A DNA stretch of 64,000 nt from Pygmaiobacter massiliensis (GTDB taxonomy: Bacteria; Bacillota; Clostridia; Oscillospirales; Ruminococcaceae), in NCBI RefSeq assembly GCF_900199435.1, contig NZ_OAML01000003.1, positions 761,166-825,165 on the forward strand, read 5' to 3'. The translations under genes were made by a program, and so were the position numbers. Below are positions 25,688 to 34,419 of this stretch, one piece after another. The first letter of the stretch is position 1. Each line of letters begins with the position of its first letter. Under the pieces are notes generated by a model, which was given only the letters and a program-made list of their open reading frames with translations, was not told where the DNA came from and searched no databases.

Positions 25688-26998
25688 CTAAAGCAAAATC
25701 TCACGCATCTTATTTGCGTCAAAATGGTATTCCTTCTCGGGTCTGCCTTTGCGTGCGGGTCCCTGAGAAGGGGTTTCGTAGATTAGTTGTGAGTCCAACA
25801 GCTGCTGCAGAATACGATTACAGCTGCGGGAGGTGATGTTCAGCCATTTGGCAAGCATTGCAGAGGTAAGCGCAGTGCCGGGGTCCATCTCGAACAGACC
25901 AATAATACGCACCAAATTGCTTTCGTCAATGCCAACCTGCTTTGCATAGGAAGACGCTTTGTGGTTGGTATAGCTGTAAGTCAGCTGACGTGAGAGAGAA
26001 AGTGGCCCGGTGAGCAAGGCATCTTCGCCGGTAATGAGAAACGCATCGTTACACCCGTACCGCAAAGACTCCAGCAGCGCACTTTCGGCGTAATAGTGGC
26101 TTTGGTCCAGCGAAGGAGAAACACCGATGCCAATCCGGAACGATGCATCAAAGTATTTTTGGAGATAACGGACCAGTTCTTGCAGAATACCAGACATATC
26201 GCTGGGGGCGCCTGCCTGGGTGTGCAATTCAAAACGGTCAAACGAAGGCTGAATGCTGTAATCCAGCTTTTTGTCTTTTCTAAAATCGACAAGCAGTTTA
26301 TATAAGGTAGCTTCGAGGTATTCACGGTCGGTATTGGCAAGTGAAGGCTCCAGCATCAACTTGATGATTGCGGTAATCTGATCGCAGTTTTCTTTCATCG
26401 AAAGACGTACTTCTTTCAGTGCCGAACCAATCGATTCTGCAATCATGTCCTCGGTCGGGAAAATGGCAAGGTAGGGAATACCTAGCTTTTCATAGGTGGG
26501 GATATTGTTGATACTGCGGGTGAGTACGAGGTCGATTTTACCGGCGTCCCAAAGCTCGCAGGCGCGGCGAGTAATGTGGGCGTAGTCATATACAAAGCTC
26601 TCGTAGCAGTAAGGACAAAACTCCGGCTTGAGGTAAGATTTCAGGTTCATGAAATTGTTCAGGGGGGTTAAAAAATCGACCAAAACGCGCTGCAGTGGAA
26701 TGTTTGGCGTTTCCAACACGAAATTAAGCAGGATGGAAAGAATGTGTTTGGTGTCATAAAAGATGAAACTGCAGGGGATTTCGATGTCTGGAATGTGGTT
26801 GAGAATGTAGTGATATCCTAGCTCTCCGCTAAAGAAGATAACATCGCAGTTATCTTTGCAATCTTCATAAATCCACTTAATATCATCCAGCTGATTATAA
26901 ACGTATCGATGAAACTCGCAGCCAAAATCGCGGCTTTCAATTACTTTATTAATGGGCCCAAGCGAAAGCTCGGGGCTGACGATGGCAACAGAAATCAT
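25688..26998 (-). CDS. putative transcription regulator with C-terminal HTH, family not recognised
   Basis: 436-residue soluble protein. The first 200 residues look like a sensor domain with Rossmann-like beta-alpha pattern (IDLVLTRSINNIPTYEKLGIPYLAIFPTEDMI). They contain a CPYC motif that could bind metal or be redox-active. Residues about 260-350 resemble the degenerate GGDEF-like region of CdaR/PucR regulators (RIGIGVSPSLDQSHYYAESALLESLRYG). The last 70 residues form a winged HTH (TSAMLAKWLNITSRSCNRILQQLL). Divergent from a transporter and two M20 hydrolases, it is probably their regulator. Domain assignments are by eye and tentative. Confidence 0.65.
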   Translation of the reverse strand: MISVAIVSPELSLGPINKVIESRDFGCEFHRYVYNQLDDIKWIYEDCKDNCDVIFFSGELGYHYILNHIPDIEIPCSFIFYDTKHILSILLNFVLETPNIPLQRVLVDFLTPLNNFMNLKSYLKPEFCPYCYESFVYDYAHITRRACELWDAGKIDLVLTRSINNIPTYEKLGIPYLAIFPTEDMIAESIGSALKEVRLSMKENCDQITAIIKLMLEPSLANTDREYLEATLYKLLVDFRKDKKLDYSIQPSFDRFELHTQAGAPSDMSGILQELVRYLQKYFDASFRIGIGVSPSLDQSHYYAESALLESLRYGCNDAFLITGEDALLTGPLSLSRQLTYSYTNHKASSYAKQVGIDESNLVRIIGLFEMDPGTALTSAMLAKWLNITSRSCNRILQQLLDSQLIYETPSQGPARKGRPEKEYHFDANKMREILL

Positions 26999-27046
26999 TG
27001 TACTACCTCTTTAATAAGCCCGAAAATTGATAATTTGAGTATGGGC

Positions 27047-27069
27047 ATTGTACCACATTTTGGAACAAT
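27047..27069. promoter_or_regulatory. operator candidate between the regulator and the transporter gene
   Basis: ATTGTACCA (27047-27055), 5-bp spacer, TGGAACAAT (27061-27069): inverted 9-bp half-sites with one mismatch. It lies about 35 bp upstream of the -35 of the transporter promoter, a suitable position for an activator. Confidence 0.55.
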
Positions 27070-27102
27070 GGTCAAAAAAGTTACAAAAAAATCCTAAAAG
27101 CA

Positions 27103-27132
27103 TTGACAATTAGTAGATAAATATGCTACTGT
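27103..27132 (+). promoter_or_regulatory. promoter of the transporter/amidohydrolase operon
   Basis: TTGACA (27103-27108), 18-bp spacer, TACTGT (27127-27132). The consensus -35 with a weak -10 fits a regulated promoter. A small AGTAG/CTACT repeat lies in the spacer. Confidence 0.5.
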
Positions 27133-27192
27133 AAAAACACAATAAAGGACTTGAATAAAATGTGTCCTTTAATAAATGAGGAGGAATTTCAT

Positions 27193-28623
27193 ATGACCAG
27201 CGCGTTACTTACAGATTTGCTGAAAAGCCTCGGGCTTTTAGGCGCATTTTTGCTTATTGGTGTGTTTTTGCGAGCTAAGGTAAAGGTTTTTCAGAAAACT
27301 TTTATCCCTGCGTCCGTAATTGGCGGCTTTTTATTACTGATTCTTGGTCCCCAGTGCTTTAACGTACTTCCCGTACCGAGTGAATGGTTCTCTGTTTACT
27401 CGCTGCTGCCGGGCGTACTGATTGTACCCGTTGTTGCAGCGGTTCCCCTCGGCTTGCGCATTGGCGGCGGCAAATCTGCCGGCGGCGAAAATGCAAGCAT
27501 AATGAAAAATATCATTCCCCTGATTGGCGTTGGCCTTGGGGTTTCTATTCTTCAGTTTGCAGTAGGCTACGGTGTTCACGCAGGGTTCGGCGGCGAAGGT
27601 CTGTATGACACCTTTGGTATCGAGCTGGGCATTGGCTTCGTAGGTGGCCACGGCACTGCCGGTACACTGGGCAATATGCTCTCGGAGATGAACCTGCCTT
27701 ACTGGGAGACTGCACAGGGCGTTGCTACCACCACTGCAACCTTCGGCATCGTTGGCGGCATTCTGATTGGTATCGCTCTTATCAACTGGGCAGCACGTCA
27801 CGGCCACACCGCACTGCTGAAAAAACCGGCTGATATCCCCGAACCTCTGCGTGTCGGTTTCGAAAAAGACATTACAAAGCAGGCATCTTGCGGCCGTGAG
27901 ACCACAATGTCTTCTTCCATCGATACCTTTGCATTCCACTCTGCACTTATCTTTGTTGCTTGCGGCCTTGCCTACATGGTACTGAAAGCAGCAAAAGCAT
28001 TCAGTATCCCCGTCCTGTCCAGCATTTCTGTTTGGGCTTACGGCATGATTGTCATGTTCATCATCTGGGGCATCATGTGCAAACTCAAAATTGATTATCT
28101 GGTAGACGGCAAAGTAAAGAGCAAAGTTTCCAGCGCGTTTACTGAGTTTGCCGTTATCGCTGCAATCGCCAGCTTGCCCATCAAAGCAGTTGCTGCTTAC
28201 ATTGTGCCGATTCTTATCATGGTTGTGCTTGGCTACATTGTAACCACCGGCGTTCTCTTTTTCTTCTGCAAACGTTTCCTCAAAGGCTACTGGTTTGAGC
28301 AGATGATTGGCACCCTGGGCATGAGCACCGGCGTATTCCTCACCGGCGTTTTGCTGCTTCGCATCTGCGACCCCGAACTTGAGAGTCCGGCACTCGCAAA
28401 CTACTCGCTCTCATACACGGTTACCAGTGTTATCTACTTTGCACTGTTGAACATGTTTATCAACCTGCCGATTAATCTCGGTGCAGGTATGGCCGCGGTC
28501 ATTGCACTGGTGCTTGGCATCGTTTGCCTCGCAGCGGGCGGTATCGCTAGCCGTGTCTGCTTTGGCAAATCCTTTACAGGAAATAGTACAGCAAAAGGCG
28601 TAGGAGCAAATGGAAAAGTATAG
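27193..28623 (+). CDS. GltS-family sodium/carboxylate symporter
   Basis: 476-residue membrane protein with about 11-12 spans. It follows the sodium:glutamate symporter family pattern (ASVIGGFLLLILGP, GIGFVGGHGTAGTLGNML) but is longer than classical GltS. The glycine-rich substrate loop GFVGGHGTAGT near residue 150 is present. The ATG at 27193 has a GAGGAGG SD eight bases upstream; the upstream in-frame ATG at 27151 lacks one. Translation overlaps the next gene by 14 nt. With two amidohydrolases following, the cargo may be an N-acylated amino acid or peptide-like acid rather than free glutamate; this is inference. Confidence 0.87.
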   Translation: MTSALLTDLLKSLGLLGAFLLIGVFLRAKVKVFQKTFIPASVIGGFLLLILGPQCFNVLPVPSEWFSVYSLLPGVLIVPVVAAVPLGLRIGGGKSAGGENASIMKNIIPLIGVGLGVSILQFAVGYGVHAGFGGEGLYDTFGIELGIGFVGGHGTAGTLGNMLSEMNLPYWETAQGVATTTATFGIVGGILIGIALINWAARHGHTALLKKPADIPEPLRVGFEKDITKQASCGRETTMSSSIDTFAFHSALIFVACGLAYMVLKAAKAFSIPVLSSISVWAYGMIVMFIIWGIMCKLKIDYLVDGKVKSKVSSAFTEFAVIAAIASLPIKAVAAYIVPILIMVVLGYIVTTGVLFFFCKRFLKGYWFEQMIGTLGMSTGVFLTGVLLLRICDPELESPALANYSLSYTVTSVIYFALLNMFINLPINLGAGMAAVIALVLGIVCLAAGGIASRVCFGKSFTGNSTAKGVGANGKV

Positions 28624-30022
28624 CGAAATTTTAACCCAGTTAAATGCTGAAATCTGGGACAGCGCAGAAATCAAATTCTCAGAGCATCGCTCTGCCAACG
28701 CTATGGCAAAACTGCTTTTTCAGCAGGGCTTTAGCGTAGAGCAGGGGATTGCAGGCATGGAAACTGCCTACCTTGCAAAATGGGGCAGCGGAAAACCGGT
28801 TATCGGGTTTCTCGCAGAGTACGATGCGCTTTCTGGTTTAAGCCAGCAGGCCAATGTTGCGATGCGGATGCCCCGAGCAGGTGTCACCTGCGGGCATGGC
28901 TGCGGACACAATCTGCTGGGCACTGCTGCCCTTGGTGCTGCTTTGCAGCTCCGGGATTATTTGCAGGAAACCGGAAAGCCCGGCACTGTGGTACTCGTCG
29001 GCTGCCCGGCAGAAGAAGGCGGCTCCGGCAAAGCATATCTTGCAAGAGCAGGTGCTTTTGACGGACTCGACGTGGCACTTACCTGGCACCCCGGCAGTGG
29101 CAATGCCGTAATGACGGGTTCGCTGCAGGCCAACTGCCAAGCCTACTTCCGTTTCAAAGGCACTTCCTCGCACGCGGCCGCTGCTCCCCATTTGGGGCGC
29201 AGCGCGCTGGATGCGGTGGAACTGATGAATGTGGGCGTCAACTATATGCGTGAGCATATGGAGTCAACCGATCGTATTCATTATGCAGTCACCGATACCG
29301 GCGGCAGCTCACCCAATGTGGTGCAAAACCATGCAGAGGTGCTTTACCTCGTGCGTTCTACAGAAACCGAGAAGGTGAAAAAACTGTATGAACGCGTTTG
29401 TAATGTTGCACGCGGTGCGGCATTGATGACCGAAACCCAGGTGGAAATTGTTTTTGACAAAGCGTGCTCCAATATCATCTCTAACAGCGTGCTGGAGCAG
29501 CTTCTTTACGACAGCATGATTCAAATCCCCATGCCGCGGTATACCGAAGAAGAGTTGGCTTACGCAGAGCAGTTTAAAGCAACGGTAAGCGAACAGGATG
29601 TTGCAGGCGACCTTTCGCTAATGATGCTTCAAGGGCAGGAGAAAAAACAGGCAATCGCGCGGTATGCCGCAAAGCCCATGGTTGATTTTGTGCTGGAGCA
29701 TCGGCATCTCGAAATCAACATTCCTGGTTCTTCGGATGTGGGCGACGCCAGCCACGTAGTGCCTACTGCCCAGTTTATAGCAGCGTGCTATACGCCGGGC
29801 ACCCCCGCACACTCATGGCAGATGGTTGCGCAGGGCAAATCTGAAATTGCCGTAAAAGGCATGCTTTATGCGGCGGATGTACTCACAGATGCGGCAAAGA
29901 AAATCGTAGACGACCCGAGCATCGCACAAGCTGCACGCGAAGAGTTTATCAAGAGCACCGACGGAAAAGCTTATGAATGCCCCATCCCGTCCGAAATTAA
30001 ACCCAATAGCAACGCAAAATAA
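28610..30022 (+). CDS. M20D-family amidohydrolase, AbgB-like
   Basis: 470-residue metal-dependent amidohydrolase. Metal-site residues lie in CGHGCGHNLLGTAALGAAL (about residues 95-113), PAEEGGSGKAYLARAG and DVALTWHPG. The dimerisation lid domain lies in between. The long C-terminal segment with SSDVGDASHVVPTAQF is typical of AbgB (p-aminobenzoyl-glutamate hydrolase subunit B). It likely hydrolyses an N-acyl amino acid imported by the preceding symporter. The start overlaps the symporter gene by 14 nt; GTAGGAG serves as SD. Confidence 0.88.
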   Translation: MEKYSEILTQLNAEIWDSAEIKFSEHRSANAMAKLLFQQGFSVEQGIAGMETAYLAKWGSGKPVIGFLAEYDALSGLSQQANVAMRMPRAGVTCGHGCGHNLLGTAALGAALQLRDYLQETGKPGTVVLVGCPAEEGGSGKAYLARAGAFDGLDVALTWHPGSGNAVMTGSLQANCQAYFRFKGTSSHAAAAPHLGRSALDAVELMNVGVNYMREHMESTDRIHYAVTDTGGSSPNVVQNHAEVLYLVRSTETEKVKKLYERVCNVARGAALMTETQVEIVFDKACSNIISNSVLEQLLYDSMIQIPMPRYTEEELAYAEQFKATVSEQDVAGDLSLMMLQGQEKKQAIARYAAKPMVDFVLEHRHLEINIPGSSDVGDASHVVPTAQFIAACYTPGTPAHSWQMVAQGKSEIAVKGMLYAADVLTDAAKKIVDDPSIAQAAREEFIKSTDGKAYECPIPSEIKPNSNAK

Positions 30023-30043
30023 TTTTATAGTAAGGACAAAACC

Positions 30044-31231
30044 ATGATTGCAGAAACAGCAAAAAGTTTGAACGATCATCTTATAGAGCTGCGGCATGCT
30101 TTCCACAGTCATCCGGAAGTATCCGGACAGGAGAAAGAAACCGCAGCTAGGGTAGCCGCAGAATTGCGCACCATCCCGGGCTGGCAGGTGACCGAGCAGA
30201 TGGGTGGCCATGGCGTAGTTGCTGTGCTGCAGGGGGCAAAACCCGGCAAAACGGTGGCATTGCGCGCCGATATGGACGCGCTGCAAATCACAGAAGAAAA
30301 CGATGTGCCGTACAAATCGCAAAACCCGGGTGTGATGCATGCTTGTGGGCATGACATTCACACCACGGCACTGCTGGGGGCCGCACATTTGCTGGCTGGC
30401 CAGCAGGCGCAGCTGTGCGGCACAGTACGGCTTATCTTTCAACCGGCAGAGGAGCTTTCGCCAAATGGCGGTTCCCGCGCAATGATTGCCGCGGGTGCAC
30501 TTGGCGACGCGGATGCCGTATTTGGCTTTCACGTTTGGCCCGACCTGCCACATGGTGAGGTAGGCTGTATCGCCGGCCCGCTCATGGCGGCGTCGGATCA
30601 CTTTTCGGTGACGATACAGGGCCGTGCCAGCCATGCAGCCAAGCCGGACGAAGGCATTGATGCTGTGGTGGTAGGTGCACAGTTTATAAACGCAGTGCAA
30701 ACCATCATCAGCCGCTGTACCGACCCGCTGCAGTCTGCCGTAATTACGGTAGGCAAATTTACTGCGGGCACCCGATACAACATTGTAGCCGAAACCTGTG
30801 AGCTGGAAGGAACCTGCCGCACCCTCAACAACGAGGTGCGGGATTTCATTGAAGCACAGCTGCAAAAAACACTTGATGGCATTTGTGCTATCTACGGCGC
30901 CAAAGGCACGCTGAATTACGAGCGCGGCTATATGGCTGTCGTGAACGACGCGCAGATGACAGAGCAGGCTCGCGAAACGGTGGAAAAGTTGTTTGGCAAA
31001 CAGGCAATCCACAGCCACGAGATGCCATCAATGTGTGCCGAGGACTTTGCTTTTTATCTGAATGAGAAGCCCGGCGCTTTTCTGTGGCTGGGAACCGGCA
31101 TAGAAGGCGAAACTTCCTACCCATTACATAACTCGAAGTTCCATGTGGATGAGGACATTTTATGGCGTGGTGCGGCATTGCTTACACAGCTTGCCTTGGA
31201 TGTCACTGCGGATGGTTCACAAGAGGCCTAA
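30044..31231 (+). CDS. M20D-family amidohydrolase / N-acyl-amino acid hydrolase
   Basis: 395-residue cytosolic enzyme of the HipO/IAA-amino acid hydrolase type. Metal ligands are visible in MHACGHDIHTTALLGAAHLL (near residue 100), FQPAEELSPNGGSRAMI (near 133) and the late MCAEDFAFYL. It is the standard length of the family, shorter than its neighbour. It lies 21 bp downstream of the AbgB-like gene and ends the operon, followed by a strong terminator. Two different M20D enzymes behind one transporter suggest two related substrates or an AbgAB-like pair. Confidence 0.9.
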   Translation: MIAETAKSLNDHLIELRHAFHSHPEVSGQEKETAARVAAELRTIPGWQVTEQMGGHGVVAVLQGAKPGKTVALRADMDALQITEENDVPYKSQNPGVMHACGHDIHTTALLGAAHLLAGQQAQLCGTVRLIFQPAEELSPNGGSRAMIAAGALGDADAVFGFHVWPDLPHGEVGCIAGPLMAASDHFSVTIQGRASHAAKPDEGIDAVVVGAQFINAVQTIISRCTDPLQSAVITVGKFTAGTRYNIVAETCELEGTCRTLNNEVRDFIEAQLQKTLDGICAIYGAKGTLNYERGYMAVVNDAQMTEQARETVEKLFGKQAIHSHEMPSMCAEDFAFYLNEKPGAFLWLGTGIEGETSYPLHNSKFHVDEDILWRGAALLTQLALDVTADGSQEA

Positions 31232-31245
31232 AACTTTCTCACATT

Positions 31246-31279
31246 AAAAAAGGTGCTGCATAATTGCAGCACCTTTTTT
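31246..31279. terminator. bidirectional terminator
   Basis: A perfect 15-bp stem (31246-31260 with 31265-31279) has a TAAT loop and A/T tracts at the ends. It serves the amidohydrolase operon and the convergent lysozyme gene. Confidence 0.92.
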
Positions 31280-31345
31280 AGCTTTTCCTATATTATAATG
31301 TAATATAAAGGAGAAATGGTTGCACCGAACAATACACTGGACAAA

Positions 31346-32401
31346 TTAGCCGCGCGGATTAATAGGAATTGTGAGCTGCTGATCCACAAAAATCAAATTG
31401 GGGTTGGCAATATTATTGTATCCGGCAATATTGGGGATGCATACCTTGTATTTGCGGCTTAAAGCCCAGAGGGTATCTCCACGCTGTACTATGTAAGACA
31501 CAACGTTAACGCCCGGCTCTTCCTCTAAGTAGACTTCCAGTGGTTGCCCGGGGTGGATGACTTGGAAAATGCACAGGCTGTTGGTAGCGGCAAGAAAATA
31601 TGGGTTAATGCCATATTGTGTCGCGATAGCCCAGAAAGATTCACCTGGACGGATTACGTGGATCACGGAAGTCACGCCGGCAGTGATACGTTGCTGATTC
31701 ACTGATTTAATCTCATCATCAGACAAAAATGTTCCCTCAGAGAAATAATCCACGTCAACTTCATCTCCAATACCGTTTACGGTATTGCTCTGCCCATACT
31801 GGTAGGCAGTCCAAGCATCCCAAACAGGGTTATCCGGCAGAGCGTTGCCAGTATAATCGGCAATCCAGAGCGGATAATCAGCAAATGCATCTCCCCAGAG
31901 GTCGGTGGCGTTTGAGGCATCGGTATAAATCATCGGTACCACGTTGGTTGCCGCTTGCAATTCTTGTAAAAAAGCAAGGCCAATCGTTTGAATTTCAGCG
32001 ACAGAAAGGTTGCCAAACTCTTCAAAGTCCATCGCCGGGTGCCCATCGTAGTTTTTATGAGCAAGTAAGCTGCCAAAATATTGTGCCTGAGATTTGGCTT
32101 CTTCTACAGTAGTTGCGGTAACGTAATAATAAAAACCAATCTGCATACCAGCAGCCGAAGCCTTTTTATAGTTTTGCTCAAAATACGGATCGGTGTTGTT
32201 ATCACCCCACCCGGCACGAATGTACACTACCTTAAACCCTGCGCCTTTTACCTGTGCAAAATCGATGTCACCTTGATACTGGCTTACGTCCACGCCATTG
32301 TAAATTGTGCTAGATTCGGCCCCCAGGGCAAACGTTTGTATACCGGTGCCACACAGCAACAAAAGGCAGCAAAGCAGCACCGGTAGAAATTTGTGTTTCA
32401 T
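31346..32401 (-). CDS. secreted GH25 lysozyme with two LysM domains
   Basis: 351 residues beginning with a signal peptide (MKHKFLPVLLCCLLLLCG..., cleavage probably after TFALG or nearby). The GH25 muramidase domain follows (NGVDVSQYQGDIDF at about 35; catalytic acid pair in AMDFEE near 128; IADYTG later). Two C-terminal LysM repeats bind peptidoglycan (IRPGESFWAIATQYGINPYFL and VQRGDTLWALSRKYKVC). It cleaves N-acetylmuramic acid linkages outside the cell, either in wall remodelling or against competitors. The start at 32401 follows GAGGTGA. It is a single gene with a shared terminator. Confidence 0.9.
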   Translation of the reverse strand: MKHKFLPVLLCCLLLLCGTGIQTFALGAESSTIYNGVDVSQYQGDIDFAQVKGAGFKVVYIRAGWGDNNTDPYFEQNYKKASAAGMQIGFYYYVTATTVEEAKSQAQYFGSLLAHKNYDGHPAMDFEEFGNLSVAEIQTIGLAFLQELQAATNVVPMIYTDASNATDLWGDAFADYPLWIADYTGNALPDNPVWDAWTAYQYGQSNTVNGIGDEVDVDYFSEGTFLSDDEIKSVNQQRITAGVTSVIHVIRPGESFWAIATQYGINPYFLAATNSLCIFQVIHPGQPLEVYLEEEPGVNVVSYIVQRGDTLWALSRKYKVCIPNIAGYNNIANPNLIFVDQQLTIPINPRG

Positions 32402-32578
32402 TGTAAAAGTCACCTCACTTTCATTTATAGTTTATGCAACAGCGTTAAAGGTGCGTGAAAACATAGGCGAACAGTGCAGAACATTGAAAAACAAGGGGGG
32501 CACGGAAATAAAACAAAAAATAAAGAATAATGTCGAAATTAAGCGGATATTTTTCTCGAAAAAGAAAAGCGATAGCCC
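32402..32578 (+). other. intergenic, AT-rich, nothing clear
   Basis: This is the divergent region between the lysozyme gene and the orphan terminator at 32579-32624. It holds the lysozyme SD but no convincing promoter pair or reading frame. Because a plus-strand terminator follows, a short transcript might originate here. Confidence 0.3.
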
Positions 32579-32624
32579 CAGCATGGGCAGAAAAATATTT
32601 TTTTCTGTCCATGCTGCTTTTTTT
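32579..32624 (+). terminator. orphan intrinsic terminator
   Basis: CAGCATGG (32579-32586) pairs with CCATGCTG (32609-32616). Inside, CAGAAAAA pairs with TTTTTCTG past a G/U mismatch, and the stem is followed by C and seven T (32618-32624). No plus-strand gene precedes it. The extended -10 element TGCTATAAT of the next gene (near 32647-32655) lies just downstream. Confidence 0.75.
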
Positions 32625-32733
32625 GATACCAACCCAAAGGCTTGTATGCTATAATGCAACTATTGCGGTTTACTTACCACCTGGCAGTAAAAGCAGGGGT
32701 GGCGCAAATTTCAAGATGGTAAAAGAGGATACT

Positions 32734-33861
32734 ATGAACGAAAAAGAAATTTCAGAGATCCGCCGCCGCCTGCGGCCGGAAAAACACAACATCTCTCACA
32801 TTTATGGCTGCTATGTCAACGAGAAAAAAGAGGTTATTTCTGTTTTTGACGAGTCAGTATCGCTGATGCCGCAGGACGAAACAGAAACTTATCTTAGCCT
32901 GCTGAAGAAAACACTCTCGGGCACACTGAATAAAAATTTGCTGGATGTTTCATTCCGCACGGCACAAGTGGCAGACAGCGAAGAGCACAGGCTGCTGATG
33001 GACTTGAAAAAAAGCGGCTTGAAAGACGAAACGGCTTTGCAGGCATTTTATCAGCGGGTAATCGAGGCATTGCACTTTGAGGGTAATTATCTCATTTTGG
33101 TTGCTTTAGATAGCTATGATGTGCCTTACCGCGGAAAAGATGATGCAGGTATGGCCGATGCCTCCAACGAAATGTTTACATATATGCTTTGCAGCATCTG
33201 CCCGGTAAAACTGGGCAAAGCAGCACTGAGCTATTCTATTTCGAAAAACGAATTCCATAACCGAGAGGGCGGATGGCTGGTAGCAGCGCCGGAGCTGGGC
33301 TTTATGTTCCCGACTTTTGACGACCGCAGCACCAACATCTATAATGCGCTTTACTACACTAAGGACACGGCAGAGAGCTACACCGAGTTTACCGATGCCA
33401 TCTTTAACGTAGAGCTGCCGCCCCCGGCGGAAGTGCAGAAAGAAACGTTTCAAAGCGTGCTGGCGGATACTCTGGCGGAAGAGTGCAGCCTTGAAGTTGT
33501 ACAAGCCGTGCACGAGCAGCTGACAGAGCGTATCGAAGAACACAAAGCAAACAAAGATGCTGTTCCGATGGCATTCTCTAAACGAGAGATGACCGAGGTA
33601 CTGGAAAATTGCGGGGTAACATCAGAGCATATCGCCGCCTTTGAAGAGCGGTTTGACACAGAGTTCGGCGCTGACATTGAGCTGAGCCCTAAAAATATTA
33701 TCGACAACCGGCAGTTTCAGCTGCGCACACCGGATATTATTATCAAAGTTAGCCCCGAGCGCAGCGATTTGATTGAAACGCGCGTGATTAACGGAACCAA
33801 GTATATTTTAATCTGTGCCAACGAGGGCGTAGAGGTCAACGGCGTGAACATCCATATTTGA
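32734..33861 (+). CDS. DUF4317 family protein
   Basis: 375-residue soluble protein that follows the DUF4317 pattern known from Clostridia: KEISEIRRRLRPEKHNISHIYGCYVNEKKEVI at the N-terminus and NEFHNREGGWLVAAPELGFMFPTFDDRS in the middle. Near the end is NIIDNRQFQLRTPDIIIKVSPER. No catalytic motif or membrane span is seen and the function is unknown. The ATG at 32734 with an AAAGAGG SD is preferred; the opening upstream crosses the promoter and terminator. It is transcribed alone from an extended -10 promoter near 32650. Confidence 0.8.
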   Translation: MNEKEISEIRRRLRPEKHNISHIYGCYVNEKKEVISVFDESVSLMPQDETETYLSLLKKTLSGTLNKNLLDVSFRTAQVADSEEHRLLMDLKKSGLKDETALQAFYQRVIEALHFEGNYLILVALDSYDVPYRGKDDAGMADASNEMFTYMLCSICPVKLGKAALSYSISKNEFHNREGGWLVAAPELGFMFPTFDDRSTNIYNALYYTKDTAESYTEFTDAIFNVELPPPAEVQKETFQSVLADTLAEECSLEVVQAVHEQLTERIEEHKANKDAVPMAFSKREMTEVLENCGVTSEHIAAFEERFDTEFGADIELSPKNIIDNRQFQLRTPDIIIKVSPERSDLIETRVINGTKYILICANEGVEVNGVNIHI

Positions 33862-33882
33862 TCTGCCACAGAAGAGAAAAAG

Positions 33883-33922
33883 AAAAAACCGCAACTGCTT
33901 GATGAGGCAGCTGCGGTTTTTT
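33883..33922 (+). terminator. terminator after the DUF4317 gene
   Basis: AAAAAACCGCA (33883-33893) pairs with TGCGGTTTTTT (33912-33922). An inner CTGC/GCAG stem closes the loop. Confidence 0.88.
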
Positions 33923-34052
33923 ACTTGATAAACGGGTATCCGCACAAAACGGAACCCTTTGGCACACCCAAAAAAGCAGTGAGGGGAACTGCCTTTACAG
34001 ACGTACTTTGTAGAATTTGAATTTTGTAGTTGGAAGAGGAGAGCAGCAATAA

Positions 34053-34367
34053 TCACTCACCTTGCTGCAGCTGTTTTTGCGCCATCTCTTGGTTGGCGTT
34101 TAACCAGCTGCGCACCTCCTCATCGCTTGGGGTACGGCCCAGCTCCAGTGTTACGGCATCGGTCGCCATTTTATAAAGGTAATTGTCCCACCCTTCGCGT
34201 GTGCTGGAATCATTGGGGTCGTGGCGATCATACGAAACAAACGGAATACGTACGTAGCGTTTGTTTCGCCTGGTGTCGCAAAACAGGTAGGCACCTGCGT
34301 AGTAAGGCCCATGAGAAAGACCTTCAGCTTCAGCACGAGAAAGCGGGGTACAGCGATCAGTCTGCAT
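34053..34367 (-). CDS. small hypothetical protein
   Basis: About 104 residues, soluble, with GPYYAGAYLFCDTRRNKRYVRIPFVSYDRHD in the first half and a C-terminal helical part (SDEEVRSWLNANQEMAQKQLQQ). I do not recognise the family. The start at 34367 is chosen for an AAAGGAG SD ten bases upstream; extension to 34421 runs through a tRNA-arm-like palindrome. No operon partner is nearby. It could be a real small gene, but coding evidence is moderate. Confidence 0.5.
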   Translation of the reverse strand: MQTDRCTPLSRAEAEGLSHGPYYAGAYLFCDTRRNKRYVRIPFVSYDRHDPNDSSTREGWDNYLYKMATDAVTLELGRTPSDEEVRSWLNANQEMAQKQLQQGE

Positions 34368-34389
34368 TTGAAAGCAACTCCTTTGTGGT

Positions 34390-34419
34390 GGCTCGCGGTG
34401 TCGAACCGCTTTGTGAGCC
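34390..34419 (-). other. tRNA T-arm-like palindrome
   Basis: The minus strand reads GGCTC-ACAAA-GCGG-TTCGACA-CCGC-GAGCC: a 4-bp stem with a TTCGANA loop as in tRNA T-arms, enclosed by a 5-bp outer stem. No matching acceptor, D or anticodon arm was found upstream. It is at most a tRNA remnant or a chance hairpin. Confidence 0.25.

Noticed and set aside
29813-31018. 401-codon open frame opposite the second amidohydrolase
   Set aside because: Antisense to an M20 enzyme with all metal ligands; no SD or motif.
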